From the NCBI RefSeq assembly GCF_002307495.1, contig NZ_NTMR01000017.1, positions 110,929-174,928 of the forward strand: 64,000 nt of DNA, given 5' to 3'. The notes beneath the pieces are model-generated. The model saw nothing but the letters and a program-made list of their open reading frames with translations. It was not told the origin of the DNA and made no database searches. Origin of the DNA: Pseudomonas abyssi. GTDB taxonomy: Bacteria; Pseudomonadota; Gammaproteobacteria; Pseudomonadales; Pseudomonadaceae. The translations under genes and the position numbers were made by a program. Below are positions 44,387 through 53,274 of this stretch, one piece after another (position 1 is the stretch's first letter; each line of letters opens with the position of its first letter).

Positions 44387-44896
44387 TCATGCACGACCCT
44401 CAATCTGGCGCAGATAAACACCCTCAGCCTGCGCCATCTTGCTTGCGCATTCCCGCGCTTGGCGGCCGAGTGTATGCAGCAGGCTTACCTGCATATTCAT
44501 CGTGATACGCGTCTGCTCGATAGCCAGCAGATCATCCAGAAGAGTGAACGGTGTAGTTGAGTTCGCCATCAGCTCCTGCCACAACGCCACGCCCATAACG
44601 GAGCGGTCAGGTGTGCGCCAGCGCAGAAAGTGTGTGCCTGCGCCAGTGGTCTGCTGGGCCAACTCAATGGGCAGCAGGTTGAAGGGATACCCCCTGGCCT
44701 GCATCAGCACCCGGGTTTGCGGCCCACTGATCAATCTGTCCCGTAATGCAAAACATTCGCTGGCCCATTCATCCAAAGCCCCCTTACCTTTAAAAGGTTT
44801 TAAAAGGCCTTTTAGAGAGGCTGCGTGTTCCAGCTTCATGAAGTCATCCCGTTGCAAGACTTCAAAATGACGAACTTGATGGGATTGATCACTCAT
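44387..44896 (-). CDS. DUF3158 family ICE protein
   Basis: A 169-residue protein containing LEHAASLKGLLKPFKGKGAL, LISGPQTRVLMQARG and HFLRWRTPDRSVMG. These fit the DUF3158 family found next to ssb in PFGI-1 class ICEs. Function unknown. Overlaps the PFL_4669-family gene by 4 bases. Confidence 0.8.
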   Translation of the reverse strand: MSDQSHQVRHFEVLQRDDFMKLEHAASLKGLLKPFKGKGALDEWASECFALRDRLISGPQTRVLMQARGYPFNLLPIELAQQTTGAGTHFLRWRTPDRSVMGVALWQELMANSTTPFTLLDDLLAIEQTRITMNMQVSLLHTLGRQARECASKMAQAEGVYLRQIEGRA

Positions 44897-45681
44897 AATG
44901 GTTCCTCATCCTCTTCGGACTCAGCCCCTGCCCTCGGCTCCTCAACACCTTCCTCCGCCAGTTCTGCGCCATTGTTCGCAGGCTGGCTGCGTAGCTGTTG
45001 GACACGGTGAGTAATTGGCGGCGCAAAGCGTGACCGGCGTACACCTTCCAGGACATCCTGAGGCAGTTCTCCGAACTTCTCGATCGCCTCTCGGGCTGCC
45101 GCATTTTTCGCTGCGAAATCATCTCTGGTGCAGCCCGAATATCGATATTGTTGAGCCAGTGAAAACAGACTGCGCAGGGCATGTGCGCCCTCGTTCAGCC
45201 ATCGTTCCAGAGTGCTGCGGTCAATCAGAGCGGTGTGATGAGCCAGGATCAGCTTGCGAGCAATATCGTCGTACTCGGCCAGCAGATAGACAGCCGCAAA
45301 GCCCAGCTGGGCATTCACGAACAGGGGAAGTTTGACAGGCTGGACGTTCAGATTTTCACCCAGGGTGATGGCCATCGGCACATCGGATAGCGCCAGCTCA
45401 ACCTGCTCGTGTAGTGATTGCAGCGTGGTTTTGGTCTGCTCCAGCTTCTCCTCGATCCGCAACATCCACCAGTCGCTGTAGGGGTCGTCCTGCTCGGCAC
45501 CTCGTTTTATTTTGTTGGTAATGCCGATGAAGCCGTTTAACCCGACTATGCCTGACTTGACTTCGCTACGGGCTCGGCCATGCCAGATTCGTGAGGCGTG
45601 ATGGGTATGAAGTGTCAGCGACATCGCACTGCGCAAGGAACCCAAGTTCAACTGCAGGTGTTCATTCTCATTGGCAGCCAT
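44893..45681 (-). CDS. ICE protein, PFL_4669 family
   Basis: The 262-residue soluble protein shows SMSLTLHTHHASRIWHGR-like sequence near residue 20 (AMSLTLHTHHASRIWHGRAR) and NGFIGITNKIKRGAEQDDPY, typical of TIGR03761. It is the first gene of the unit with DUF3158 and ssb. The palindrome at 45811-45825 lies 130 bp upstream of its start and may control it. Confidence 0.87.
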   Translation of the reverse strand: MAANENEHLQLNLGSLRSAMSLTLHTHHASRIWHGRARSEVKSGIVGLNGFIGITNKIKRGAEQDDPYSDWWMLRIEEKLEQTKTTLQSLHEQVELALSDVPMAITLGENLNVQPVKLPLFVNAQLGFAAVYLLAEYDDIARKLILAHHTALIDRSTLERWLNEGAHALRSLFSLAQQYRYSGCTRDDFAAKNAAAREAIEKFGELPQDVLEGVRRSRFAPPITHRVQQLRSQPANNGAELAEEGVEEPRAGAESEEDEEPL

Positions 45682-45810
45682 GATTGCAGCTCATTGTTGG
45701 AAATGGAGCTGCCAGCATCAGCGGTAACCGGAAGGCCGTCAGTCAAGAAACCGATACCCGCAAATCCCCCGTTCCAGGAACATGGCCTTTATCAGTTGTA
45801 ACAGTGAAAT

Positions 45811-45825
45811 TATCCCTAGGGGATA
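45811..45825. promoter_or_regulatory. Near-palindrome TATCCCTAGGGGATA
   Basis: A 15-bp near-palindrome in the 182-bp gap between the PFL_4669-family gene and the STY4528-like gene, in AT-rich DNA. Related to ATCCCCAGGGGAT at 43817. Candidate operator for the ssb-containing unit. Confidence 0.45.
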
Positions 45826-45863
45826 GTTCCACACATTGCTGCTGAGCGCTGTTGCCCTGTAGG

Positions 45864-47051
45864 TCAGTCTCTGTGCAGAAGGTTGCGTAACTCATTGAGA
45901 TATTCTTTAGCCTGCATGGGCGAAACCATGTTCCTGGCTTCCTGCTGTTTCGGAATCTCTGCAGGCAGGCACACCGCTGGCGGCTTCTCAACCTGCTTGG
46001 CCAGCGCATTGAACTCGCCTCGAATTGCACGCTGAATAATACCGAACAGATAGCCTGCGGGATTGCGGATAGCACTGCTGTCACAACGCAACACCCATTC
46101 GTCCAACACGGCCTGCTGCAATGGAGTATCCAGCTGCCGCAGAGCTACCAGAGCACCTGCTTGCTGCTCGTCCTTCAGCCCTCTGAAACGTTCAGGCAGC
46201 ACCACGCCTGCCGCTGAATGGCCATTCGATTCAGTACGTACTTTACTAATACTTTTACTACGTACTGTACTGTCCGCCTTCGGATTCCGAAGAAAGGCGC
46301 CAGCTGTGGGTTTCATGCTTGCTTCGGATTCCGAAGACGGCGCCCCGCCATTCCGAAGACGGTTTAAATATCCGTCTTCGGATTCGTGTGAATTGCTGTG
46401 CTGTGGATAACTATCGGATTGTTCAGTACGTCCCTGATTCAACCGCTCGGCCAGAAGCTGTAGGCGTGATGGCAGCGGACGCCCACCAAGTAAAGGGTCA
46501 TCTGCAATTTCCTTTAAGGTATTGTTACCTACAACCTGGACAGCCTTGGAGGCATGGCTCAGAGACTGTATCACCAGCTCCAGATAGCCGGAGTCCAGTT
46601 CCATGGCCTCAAAGGGCGTCAGCGGTTCATCATGCAGTACGTAGAGGTTGCCCAATATGCGACCGGATCCAGCATCGCGGCGCCGACGAACAAGACTGAG
46701 CCAGCGAGTCAACCGTAATAGCGTCAAGGCTCTGGCAACCGTTTCGGGAGACGCTTGAGCACCACAGGGCATAGAAGCCAGCCAAGGGCGTAGTTGCTCA
46801 TAGGTGGGTAACGCAGTTACACCATCATCATTGATCTGGAGACGAAATACCTGCCAGGCATTGCGTTCCAGCGGCGTCAATCGACGGTCAAAGAACAAGC
46901 GGCGCGGCACGCTCTCATGGCGGTTACCGCTATACAGTAAACCGTCCATTGTTTTGGAGGGTTGTCTGGTCGTGAGATGACTCAGTGCGCCATCAAGCAA
47001 ATTCGCCAACGAATCCGAGCGCCGGTGGGACAACTCATCATCCATAGCCAT
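45864..47051 (-). CDS. STY4528-type ICE/pathogenicity-island replication protein
   Basis: A 395-residue protein with RRLTPLERNAWQVFRLQIND, followed by PTYEQLRPWLASMPCGAQAS (a winged-helix-like part) and LTLLRLTRWLSLVRRRRDA. This pattern matches the STY4528 family, proposed to replicate the excised element. The middle is low-complexity (serine- and acid-rich, about 210-270). Start ATG 47051, 2 bp after the DUF2857 stop. Confidence 0.85.
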   Translation of the reverse strand: MAMDDELSHRRSDSLANLLDGALSHLTTRQPSKTMDGLLYSGNRHESVPRRLFFDRRLTPLERNAWQVFRLQINDDGVTALPTYEQLRPWLASMPCGAQASPETVARALTLLRLTRWLSLVRRRRDAGSGRILGNLYVLHDEPLTPFEAMELDSGYLELVIQSLSHASKAVQVVGNNTLKEIADDPLLGGRPLPSRLQLLAERLNQGRTEQSDSYPQHSNSHESEDGYLNRLRNGGAPSSESEASMKPTAGAFLRNPKADSTVRSKSISKVRTESNGHSAAGVVLPERFRGLKDEQQAGALVALRQLDTPLQQAVLDEWVLRCDSSAIRNPAGYLFGIIQRAIRGEFNALAKQVEKPPAVCLPAEIPKQQEARNMVSPMQAKEYLNELRNLLHRD

Positions 47052-47053
47052 CG

Positions 47054-47614
47054 TTAGGCAAGGCCATCTTCAATCCAGCCCTTGACCGTCGCCCATACTA
47101 CCGACAAGGGTAACGACAGACTTTCGGCCAGTTCCATGGCGACATCCAGCAGTGCCGAATCATCATCAAGCTCTACTTTGTGGACAGCTGACACCCTCTC
47201 CCACTGCCTCCACAACTCAGTTTCCTGCTGTTCATCCAGTACCGGGTGACGCCCCTTGCGCTTGGGGAGACCGAGAACATCACGGCGCAGCGCCACCTCC
47301 TGATGGGTCAATCCGTAGAATCGGCTAACCATCTCGGTGCTGGCTCCCAACCTGAGCATGCGATCAATCCTGGCAATCTCTTTTTCCACGTCAAGCGCTT
47401 GCTGCAACAGCCTACGCAGTACTTCACGGTTTACGGATACAGAACACCAGGACACATTGGCATTGGTCAGGACGCTCACCAGTAAAGGGTTCTTGAGTGC
47501 ATCCAGTTCCTGGTCACCGAAGCCCATTGCTTTACATCGGCGTAACTGTCCATTACGAAGATCGTACAGAGCCTGGGCTATGACAGCCTGATTAAGTGGT
47601 TGTGACGCTGACAT
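47054..47614 (-). CDS. DUF2857 family protein
   Basis: The 186-residue protein contains ALYDLRNGQLRRCKAMGFGD, DRMLRLGASTEMVSRFYGLT and RRDVLGLPKRKGRHPVLDE, the DUF2857 signature with an HTH-like segment. It is a probable DNA-binding accessory of the ParAB/STY4528 set. It ends 2 bases before the replication gene and starts 12 bases after parB. Confidence 0.85.
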   Translation of the reverse strand: MSASQPLNQAVIAQALYDLRNGQLRRCKAMGFGDQELDALKNPLLVSVLTNANVSWCSVSVNREVLRRLLQQALDVEKEIARIDRMLRLGASTEMVSRFYGLTHQEVALRRDVLGLPKRKGRHPVLDEQQETELWRQWERVSAVHKVELDDDSALLDVAMELAESLSLPLSVVWATVKGWIEDGLA

Positions 47615-47626
47615 CCGAGCCTCCTC

Positions 47627-49324
47627 TTATTCAGACACCGTCGTCTGGTGATCACATTCCAGCTCCCTCAGTCGCCGTGCCAGGCGAATCAAACGGAACA
47701 GTTTGACCAGCGAGTTATCACTCAAATACGGAGGCTCTGCGCCCTGACCATATAGTAACGAGGGTAGGACGAGGTGGGCCGGGGCTCGCCCTTCTTCAAG
47801 CGTAGGTTGACTGCTAAGGGCAACAAGCAGGCCCAGGACGGCCTTACCAGCTTGAGGCATATCGTCCTCAGCAACCTTGCACATGAACCCAATACCATGG
47901 TCGTAACCTTCGATGCAGTGGCCCAAGAAATCCTGCCCAGCAATTTCGCGAGCGAACCGCGCAAGGTGGATCCGCAGTTGTTCGGGCGAATCCATACTGG
48001 GCTCAATGCACCAGATATCCGCGACCGGATATACACCAGCAGCTTGATCAGGCATTGACCGTGAGTCGCTGTCCGAGAAATCAGAGAGCGGCTCATCGCC
48101 CAACTGATCCGCCACCATGCGTTGAATCGATTGGAGCCGTTCCGTCGTTGGCGGAGGTGGAACGATATGCTCTTCCACCATTTCCTCCGGCGATGCAGGG
48201 TGCTGCCCCTGCTTGGACTCTTCTGGACTGGAGCGAACAACGGTGGAGTCAAGTGGCGTAATGGATGGTTCAGGCGCTGCCGGTGGTGCTTCGTTCGGTC
48301 CAGGCTTGACCGCTGGCTCAGGGCGAGGCTCCAGGTTCGATACCGGTTCTGGGTCGCTGACCAGAGCTCGGTGACGACTGTCGGCTTCACTCAAATCCAG
48401 CACCAGAACGTCGTAGTCGATGCCCAGCATATCGGACATCTGACCAATCATCTCATCCTGTACTCGTTGCGCCGAGAAATCACTCTGGCTGGTATCGAAC
48501 TGCGACAGCACATCATGAAAAACGCTGTCGAATTGCTGACTGAGTGTCCCGGCCTTTGCATAATGATCCCAAGTTCGCTCACATGACTTGCGCATCACAG
48601 ACAACCGTTCAACCTGGTGGCGGCCCAGTCCGGCATACAGTACGGTCGGTATCGCGGGCAGCAAGTAGCTCACGGCGTCACTCATGCGACTGATATGTGA
48701 CTGCGGCACTGGGAAACCGTCCGCAGCCAAGCGACGAGCAAGCTCTGACTGGCTCAGTGTTTTACCGGTCTCCTGCTCGTAGATCTCACGGGCTTTCTCG
48801 ACTCCGAGGGCACGTTCTATGAAAGTCAGCCGCCCTCGCAGCTCATTTTCTGCAAGATGACCAGTGAGTGCCACGATCTCACCACGCTCAGACCACGGTC
48901 GGAACAGACACAAAATACGGAAAAACTGCTCGTCTCTGGTCTCCGACCATAGTTCACGCAAAATAGCCAACCGCGTATTCCCACCGTTGCGAATGACATA
49001 GTGATCAGCATCAGGTCGTCGCGTAATCGGCGGCGGAGCATCCAGCCCGCGTTGCTGGATAGAGGCTTTGATCTCGTCATACAACGGGTTACGCGTCAAC
49101 CTGGGGTTAAGCTCATAGGGATGCAGCTCATCAAGGGTAACCATCATTGGAGTATCCGCAATGGGATCATTCAATGTAGGGGCAATGGGACTGCTTTGTG
49201 AGAAGCCTTCAACCTGTAGCTTGCTCGCCATTTCGTCGGGTGTGATATCAGCCATTTTATTCGCCCACCCCTGCTCGCTCGCCTTGCGAAAACGATCTCT
49301 GAGATGTCTTCCAGCACAACTCAT
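47627..49324 (-). CDS. parB: ParB-family partition protein, PFGI-1 type
   Basis: The 565-residue protein has the ParB/Spo0J core: VTLDELHPYELNPRLTRNPL (about 61-80), YVIRNGGNTRLAILREL and GRLTFIERALGVEKAREIYE, then LSQSELARRLAADGFPVPQS (HTH). A proline-rich linker (about 320-380) and a C-terminal domain of unknown type follow. It is the DNA-binding partner of ParA. ATGA overlap with parA. Confidence 0.9.
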   Translation of the reverse strand: MSCAGRHLRDRFRKASEQGWANKMADITPDEMASKLQVEGFSQSSPIAPTLNDPIADTPMMVTLDELHPYELNPRLTRNPLYDEIKASIQQRGLDAPPPITRRPDADHYVIRNGGNTRLAILRELWSETRDEQFFRILCLFRPWSERGEIVALTGHLAENELRGRLTFIERALGVEKAREIYEQETGKTLSQSELARRLAADGFPVPQSHISRMSDAVSYLLPAIPTVLYAGLGRHQVERLSVMRKSCERTWDHYAKAGTLSQQFDSVFHDVLSQFDTSQSDFSAQRVQDEMIGQMSDMLGIDYDVLVLDLSEADSRHRALVSDPEPVSNLEPRPEPAVKPGPNEAPPAAPEPSITPLDSTVVRSSPEESKQGQHPASPEEMVEEHIVPPPPTTERLQSIQRMVADQLGDEPLSDFSDSDSRSMPDQAAGVYPVADIWCIEPSMDSPEQLRIHLARFAREIAGQDFLGHCIEGYDHGIGFMCKVAEDDMPQAGKAVLGLLVALSSQPTLEEGRAPAHLVLPSLLYGQGAEPPYLSDNSLVKLFRLIRLARRLRELECDHQTTVSE

Positions 49325-50175
49325 GATTTTCTGTCATGTGACACCCCCTTCCCCGTTACCCGGGTCGACTGACTCTCCCACTGTGGTGCCAGCTCTATAG
49401 CGATCCGGCGAATAATTTCCAATGCGGCGGGAGTTTGCCGTCCTGAAGGACGACTGTGCTCGGTACGGTGTACCGGCTGCCCCTTGGTCGCAGCGCGTGG
49501 AAAAGCCTCAATCGCCGGGACATCCTGTTTCAGCACAAGCACATCGGGATGCCCGCGAAACATCAGTCTCAGCGTTTTCTGAACCAGCTGCGCATTTGCC
49601 GACACTGCCGGAAGGCGATTTATCAGCAAAAGCACCGGTGGCATCTGAATACCAAGATGGCGGTACGGACTTATCTCTTTAACCAGTTGCAAGGTGCCCC
49701 GCTGAAGTTCGCGAGCTGCGAGTATTTCGGGCGTCACGGGGGACACAGCCTGGTCGGAGGCCAGAAGCGCCATTTCCAGGAGTACGCTTCGGGCCCCTTG
49801 GGTATCAATGAGGACCAGGTCGTAATGCGGCTTGAATACTGATAGCAGGTTGCGCAACCGCAACCTGCCGTCAGCAGCATGCAGCAGCAGAGTATTGAGT
49901 TGTCGATGCTCGTCGTTGGAGACAATGATGTCGAGACGATGGATAGCAGTACGTGACACCAGCTTGGCTGGGTCACGCTCATTGAGCGCGAGCAACTCAT
50001 AAGAGCCGCCGGCAGCTCGATGAGCAAGCGTGAAATATGATGACAACGTTGGTTGCGTGTCGAGGTCGAGCAACAGCACCCGCAATCCAGCATCTGCAAA
50101 GAAGCCTCCCAGGTTCGCAGCTATAGTGGTTTTACCCACCCCACCTTTCGTAGAAATCAGCGAAATAACATGCAT
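49321..50175 (-). CDS. parA: ParA-family partition ATPase (Soj-like)
   Basis: From ATG 50175 the 284-residue protein begins MHVISLISTKGGVGKTTIAA, with the deviant Walker A KGGVGKTT (10-17), then LLLDLDTQPTLSSYF. ParA proteins help keep the excised ICE through cell division. A longer frame up to 50211 lacks a ribosome site. It is separated from the AlpA-like gene by 36 bp. Confidence 0.92.
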   Translation of the reverse strand: MHVISLISTKGGVGKTTIAANLGGFFADAGLRVLLLDLDTQPTLSSYFTLAHRAAGGSYELLALNERDPAKLVSRTAIHRLDIIVSNDEHRQLNTLLLHAADGRLRLRNLLSVFKPHYDLVLIDTQGARSVLLEMALLASDQAVSPVTPEILAARELQRGTLQLVKEISPYRHLGIQMPPVLLLINRLPAVSANAQLVQKTLRLMFRGHPDVLVLKQDVPAIEAFPRAATKGQPVHRTEHSRPSGRQTPAALEIIRRIAIELAPQWESQSTRVTGKGVSHDRKS

Positions 50176-50211
50176 GAGCGGCTCCTTATCTGTGGGCCGG
50201 ATAAAGTGCAT

Positions 50212-50439
50212 TCAGGCACGATTACTGCGCCGTTCCGTAAGCCACTCTTCAATCTCAACCGAATCCCATCCAACGGCACGCACACCAATACGAATGGCCT
50301 TGGGAAACTTACCTAGACTCATCAGGTTGTAGATATGGGCACGCTTGAAGCCGGTTTTAGCTTCGACTTCAGGTCGGCGCAGGATGCGTCGTTCAATACT
50401 GCCCTCGCTGAGAGGCATCTGTTGATTCTGCTGACTCAT
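50212..50439 (-). CDS. alpA-like: AlpA-like DNA-binding regulator
   Basis: The 75-residue protein contains RILRRPEVEAKTGFKRAHIY and NLMSLGKFPKAIRIG, the MerR-like winged-helix pattern of the AlpA family. Such small regulators control integrase or excision genes on ICEs and prophages. It is the first gene of the par cluster, downstream of the 247-aa gene. Confidence 0.87.
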   Translation of the reverse strand: MSQQNQQMPLSEGSIERRILRRPEVEAKTGFKRAHIYNLMSLGKFPKAIRIGVRAVGWDSVEIEEWLTERRSNRA

Positions 50440-50554
50440 CTGGATTACTCCTTAGCGCTACTGGCGCTTCACTGGAGTGACCAGAATGGAGAGGGTCGCC
50501 TGAAATAGGCACTGCAAATGCAGTATTGGCAACTGCACATGCAGTAATGACACA

Positions 50555-51298
50555 TCAGATGATCTGTGATGCCAAACGGCGTTTAGCCTCAGCAAATTTG
50601 GCGTGCAGGGTCCGCTCTGTCACACCCATAAGTCCGGTATGGTGTGCAATCAGAGCGGAAATGATGGATTCCTGACTCCGGAAAGTGGAGTAGGCAATAC
50701 CGGATGGTGTTTCGCTCAGTATGAGCTGAACCAAGGCGCCTATGATATTCAAATAGGTGAGTTCAGCACGTTGACTCAAGGAGGTGCCAGCATGCCGAGT
50801 CGCTATATCAAGCTCTCCTCTCATAGCATCCAGCTTCCTTCGTAGCTTCTTATTCATGCGTTGACAAGATTCGCTTGAAGAACGCCAGAGGTCTCGTTCC
50901 ATCACCAGCGCTTGAACCGCTTCGACAGTCACAGCGGGATGTAGCAATCGCTCATAATCATCGAAAAGAAAATCAGGCCGTTGATCAGGATACTTCTCAC
51001 TCATCCAGACACGCATATCGACATGTCTGATGGTCACACTGGGAGAGGAAAGCAATTCAGGATCGGCACAGGTAATCCCGTTACGACCAAAAGGCAAGTC
51101 ACCATTGAGCAAGCCATCATAGATCCGATCGAGGTTTAACCGTATAAGCGGCCACCTTTCCAATTGGTGGTTCAGAGGTAAGCGATCAGGATCGAGCAAC
51201 CCGATAATAAACTGTTCTTGCTCATACAAGTTGCTCCACCGGATAGCGGCCTCAATAGGGGTGTAGAATATTTTTATATGACTGCTGTTCATTATCAC
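50555..51298 (-). CDS. ICE-conserved hypothetical protein next to the attachment end
   Basis: A 247-residue soluble protein with a charged helical middle (ESCQRMNKKLRRKLDAMRGE) and a C-terminal helical part (VTERTLHAKFAEAKRRLASQ). I recognise no domain. Proteins at this place in ICEclc-like elements act in regulation, so a regulatory role is possible. Start ATG 51298; a second ATG 6 bases later is also possible. Confidence 0.6.
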   Translation of the reverse strand: MIMNSSHIKIFYTPIEAAIRWSNLYEQEQFIIGLLDPDRLPLNHQLERWPLIRLNLDRIYDGLLNGDLPFGRNGITCADPELLSSPSVTIRHVDMRVWMSEKYPDQRPDFLFDDYERLLHPAVTVEAVQALVMERDLWRSSSESCQRMNKKLRRKLDAMRGELDIATRHAGTSLSQRAELTYLNIIGALVQLILSETPSGIAYSTFRSQESIISALIAHHTGLMGVTERTLHAKFAEAKRRLASQII

Positions 51299-51759
51299 GC
51301 GCGCCCGTCTTCTTGCCGATGCTGCAATCGGCAGTAAACTACCCGTGAAGATCGTGGCGCGAGGGGCACCCTCGTGAAGCCCGATCCGATATCAAAAACA
51401 AATCGAGAAGAGCGTCGTACGACAGCTCAAGCCCTCCAGATAGCCAAGGGGGCAGGAGTAAACGCTTCAATCAGTCTTTTCGGAAATCGGCTCGCTGTAA
51501 AGTGGGCGACGTTGCCATGACAAAAATATTGTCAATTTATGTCAAACGCCATCTTGAAAAGTCACAGCTGTGACTTTCTTCATGCCCCGCGCCGCTGACG
51601 CTCTACTATCCCTGTCCAAGCATCGCGAGGATTGACTGTATCTCATGGCCATCATACTTATGACTAATAGCGTCCTGATGGCTTGCTTTGACTTATTCGA
51701 TCATTTACATGTCAAAAATAACAACAGGAATTTGGCCAATCTGACCTCAACATGCGATT
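51299..51759. other. Gap at the ICE end, no clear gene
   Basis: This stretch has AT-rich parts (around 51520-51560, with GTCACAGCTGTGAC, a perfect 14-bp palindrome near 51560-51573) and a 61-codon frame at 51645 without family features. It is probably the regulatory and terminal region of the element. Confidence 0.4.
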
Positions 51760-51887
51760 ACACGCTCAACCGGCCACTGATTCCACGGCCATCCGGCCAC
51801 CTTTCCGGGCAGGCAGCTACGCAGGATTAACTCACTATCATTGACCTCTTTTTCGAAGCGAAGGGGGTCGCTGTAGAGCGCTTATCC

Positions 51888-52322
51888 ATGCGTAAGATTC
51901 GAGAGATGTTGCGCCTCAAGTCTGAGGCCAAGCTATCGGCCCGTCAGATTGCGATCAGCGTGTGCCACCATCGGCGACTACCTCAACCGCCTTACCGCCA
52001 GCGGCCTCACCTGGGCCCGCTCCCTAGTCGACGCCGAACTGGAGCACCAGTACAACCACCAGCCCCGGCAGTACCCAGCGAACAGCGGCCCATGCCCGAC
52101 TGGGCCAAGGTACATGCCGAGCTGCGTCGCCCCGGCGTGACCTTGGCTCTGCTCTGGCAGGAGTACCGTATGGGAGAACCGCAGGGCTTCCAGTACAGTT
52201 GGTTCTGCAAGCACTACCGGGCCTGGACTGGCAAGCTGGACGTGGTGATGCGCCAGGAGCACCGCGCTGGCGAGAAGCTGTTCGTAGACTGCGCCAGAAC
52301 GCCGAAGCCGGATACTGGTTAA
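51888..52322 (+). pseudogene. istA: IS21-family istA transposase fragment, frameshifted
   Basis: The sequence starts MRKIREMLRLKSEAKLSARQ, matching IstA N-termini. The reading then shifts twice (TIGDYLNRLTASGLTW in the second frame) and returns to RPMPDWAKVHAELRRPGVTL and RQEHRAGEKLFVDCA, then stops. Only the first quarter of istA (usually about 500 codons) is left and istB is missing. The upstream 120 bp (from about 51760) look like IS21 end DNA. It is a relic at the ICE/tRNA border. Confidence 0.75.
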
Positions 52323-52415
52323 CAGGCCGACGCCATGATGCCGACTGTCAGGGTTGAGCGAGCATATTTAATTTCATGGGGTAAAACATGGGGTAAAAAC
52401 GGCGCAGCCCAATAA
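52323..52415 (+). pseudogene. C-terminal coding tail, possibly of a tyrosine integrase
   Basis: After the istA stop, the same frame continues for 30 codons to a TAA: it ends RAYLISWGKTWGKNGAAQ. Two 12-bp direct copies of CATGGGGTAAAA (52375-52386 and 52387-52398) encode the WGKTWGK part. The tail ends 58 bp from the 3' end of tRNA-Pro and points at it, the place and direction where a tRNA-targeting integrase gene often ends. The body of the gene is gone. The integrase assignment is an inference. Confidence 0.35.
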
Positions 52416-52429
52416 TCATCGGCCATAAA

Positions 52430-52461
52430 AAAATCCAGTCACCGCTAAGTGACTGGATTTT
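52430..52461 (-). terminator. Intrinsic terminator after tRNA-Pro
   Basis: AAAATCCAGTCAC and GTGACTGGATTTT form a 13-bp perfect stem with a 6-nt loop, followed on the minus strand by a run of seven T. It ends tRNA-Pro transcripts and may work in both directions. Confidence 0.82.
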
Positions 52462-52472
52462 CTAGGTATTTT

Positions 52473-52550
<78 letters not shown>

Positions 52551-52583
52551 CGATGCTTCGGTTTGTCTGCCGAAGCGGGTCGC

Positions 52584-52589
52584 ATAATA
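52584..52589 (-). promoter_or_regulatory. Putative -10 element of tRNA-Pro
   Basis: TATTAT on the minus strand, 35 bp upstream of the mature tRNA start, followed by a GC-rich discriminator (GCGACCC) as usual for stable RNA promoters. A good -35 is not evident. Confidence 0.35.
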
Positions 52590-52626
52590 CATTAACTATC
52601 TGAAATGAGAAAGTTTTTTTTGGTTA

Positions 52627-52986
52627 TCAGCGAACGCGAAGCACGTTGAGCACTTCTTCCAGCTCGGCAATGGTCTGACGAATCAGTTGCTTGTACTGGG
52701 TGAGGTCTTCGCGGGCTTCTTCACCGGACAGGCGCTGACGCGCCCCACCAATTGTGAAGCCCTGATCATACAACAATGCCCGGATCTGGCGGATCATGAG
52801 GACATCCTGGCGCTGGTAGTAGCGTCGATTACCACGACGCTTGACCGGCGACAGCTGCGGAAACTCCTGCTCCCAATAACGCAGAACGTGGGGTTTCACT
52901 GCACACAGCTCGCTGACTTCACCAATGGTGAAGTAGCGTTTGCCGGGGATAGCCGGCAATTCGTCGTTATGGCTGGGTTCCAGCAT
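52627..52986 (-). CDS. MerR-family transcriptional regulator linked to ihfA
   Basis: The 119-residue protein contains [20 protein letters not shown], then [20 protein letters not shown], the winged-helix DNA-binding part of MerR proteins, and a helical C-terminus. A gene of this kind follows ihfA in Pseudomonas and other gammaproteobacteria. It overlaps ihfA by 20 bp. The effector is unknown. Confidence 0.92.
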   Translation of the reverse strand: MLEPSHNDELPAIPGKRYFTIGEVSELCAVKPHVLRYWEQEFPQLSPVKRRGNRRYYQRQDVLMIRQIRALLYDQGFTIGGARQRLSGEEAREDLTQYKQLIRQTIAELEEVLNVLRVR

Positions 52987-53269
52987 AGGCTTCTACTCGT
53001 GCCTTCAGTTTTTGTCCTGGGCGAAAGGTCACTACCCGTCGGGCAGTAATGGGTATTTCTTCGCCAGTCTTGGGATTACGTCCGGGGCGCTGACGCTTGT
53101 CGCGCAGATCGAAGTTGCCGAAACCCGACAGCTTCACCTGCTCATTAGTCTCGAGTGCGTTGCGAATTTCTTCGAAAAACAACTCGACCAACTCTTTGGC
53201 TTCGCGTTTGTTGAACCCTAACTCTTCGTACAGCCGCTCAGCCATTTCCGCTTTTGTCAGAGCCCCCAT
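52967..53269 (-). CDS. ihfA: Integration host factor subunit alpha
   Basis: The 100-residue protein starts [20 protein letters not shown] and has the HU/IHF arm [20 protein letters not shown] and the DNA-binding [17 protein letters not shown]. It bends DNA as a heterodimer with IHF-beta and is needed for many integrase reactions. It follows pheT by 5 bp, as in Pseudomonas and E. coli. Confidence 0.97.
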   Translation of the reverse strand: MGALTKAEMAERLYEELGFNKREAKELVELFFEEIRNALETNEQVKLSGFGNFDLRDKRQRPGRNPKTGEEIPITARRVVTFRPGQKLKARVEAYAGTQP

Positions 53270-53274
53270 TAGAC

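Noticed and set aside
51645..51830. 61-codon plus-strand frame
   Set aside because: It runs into IS21-like end sequence and has no ribosome site or family match.
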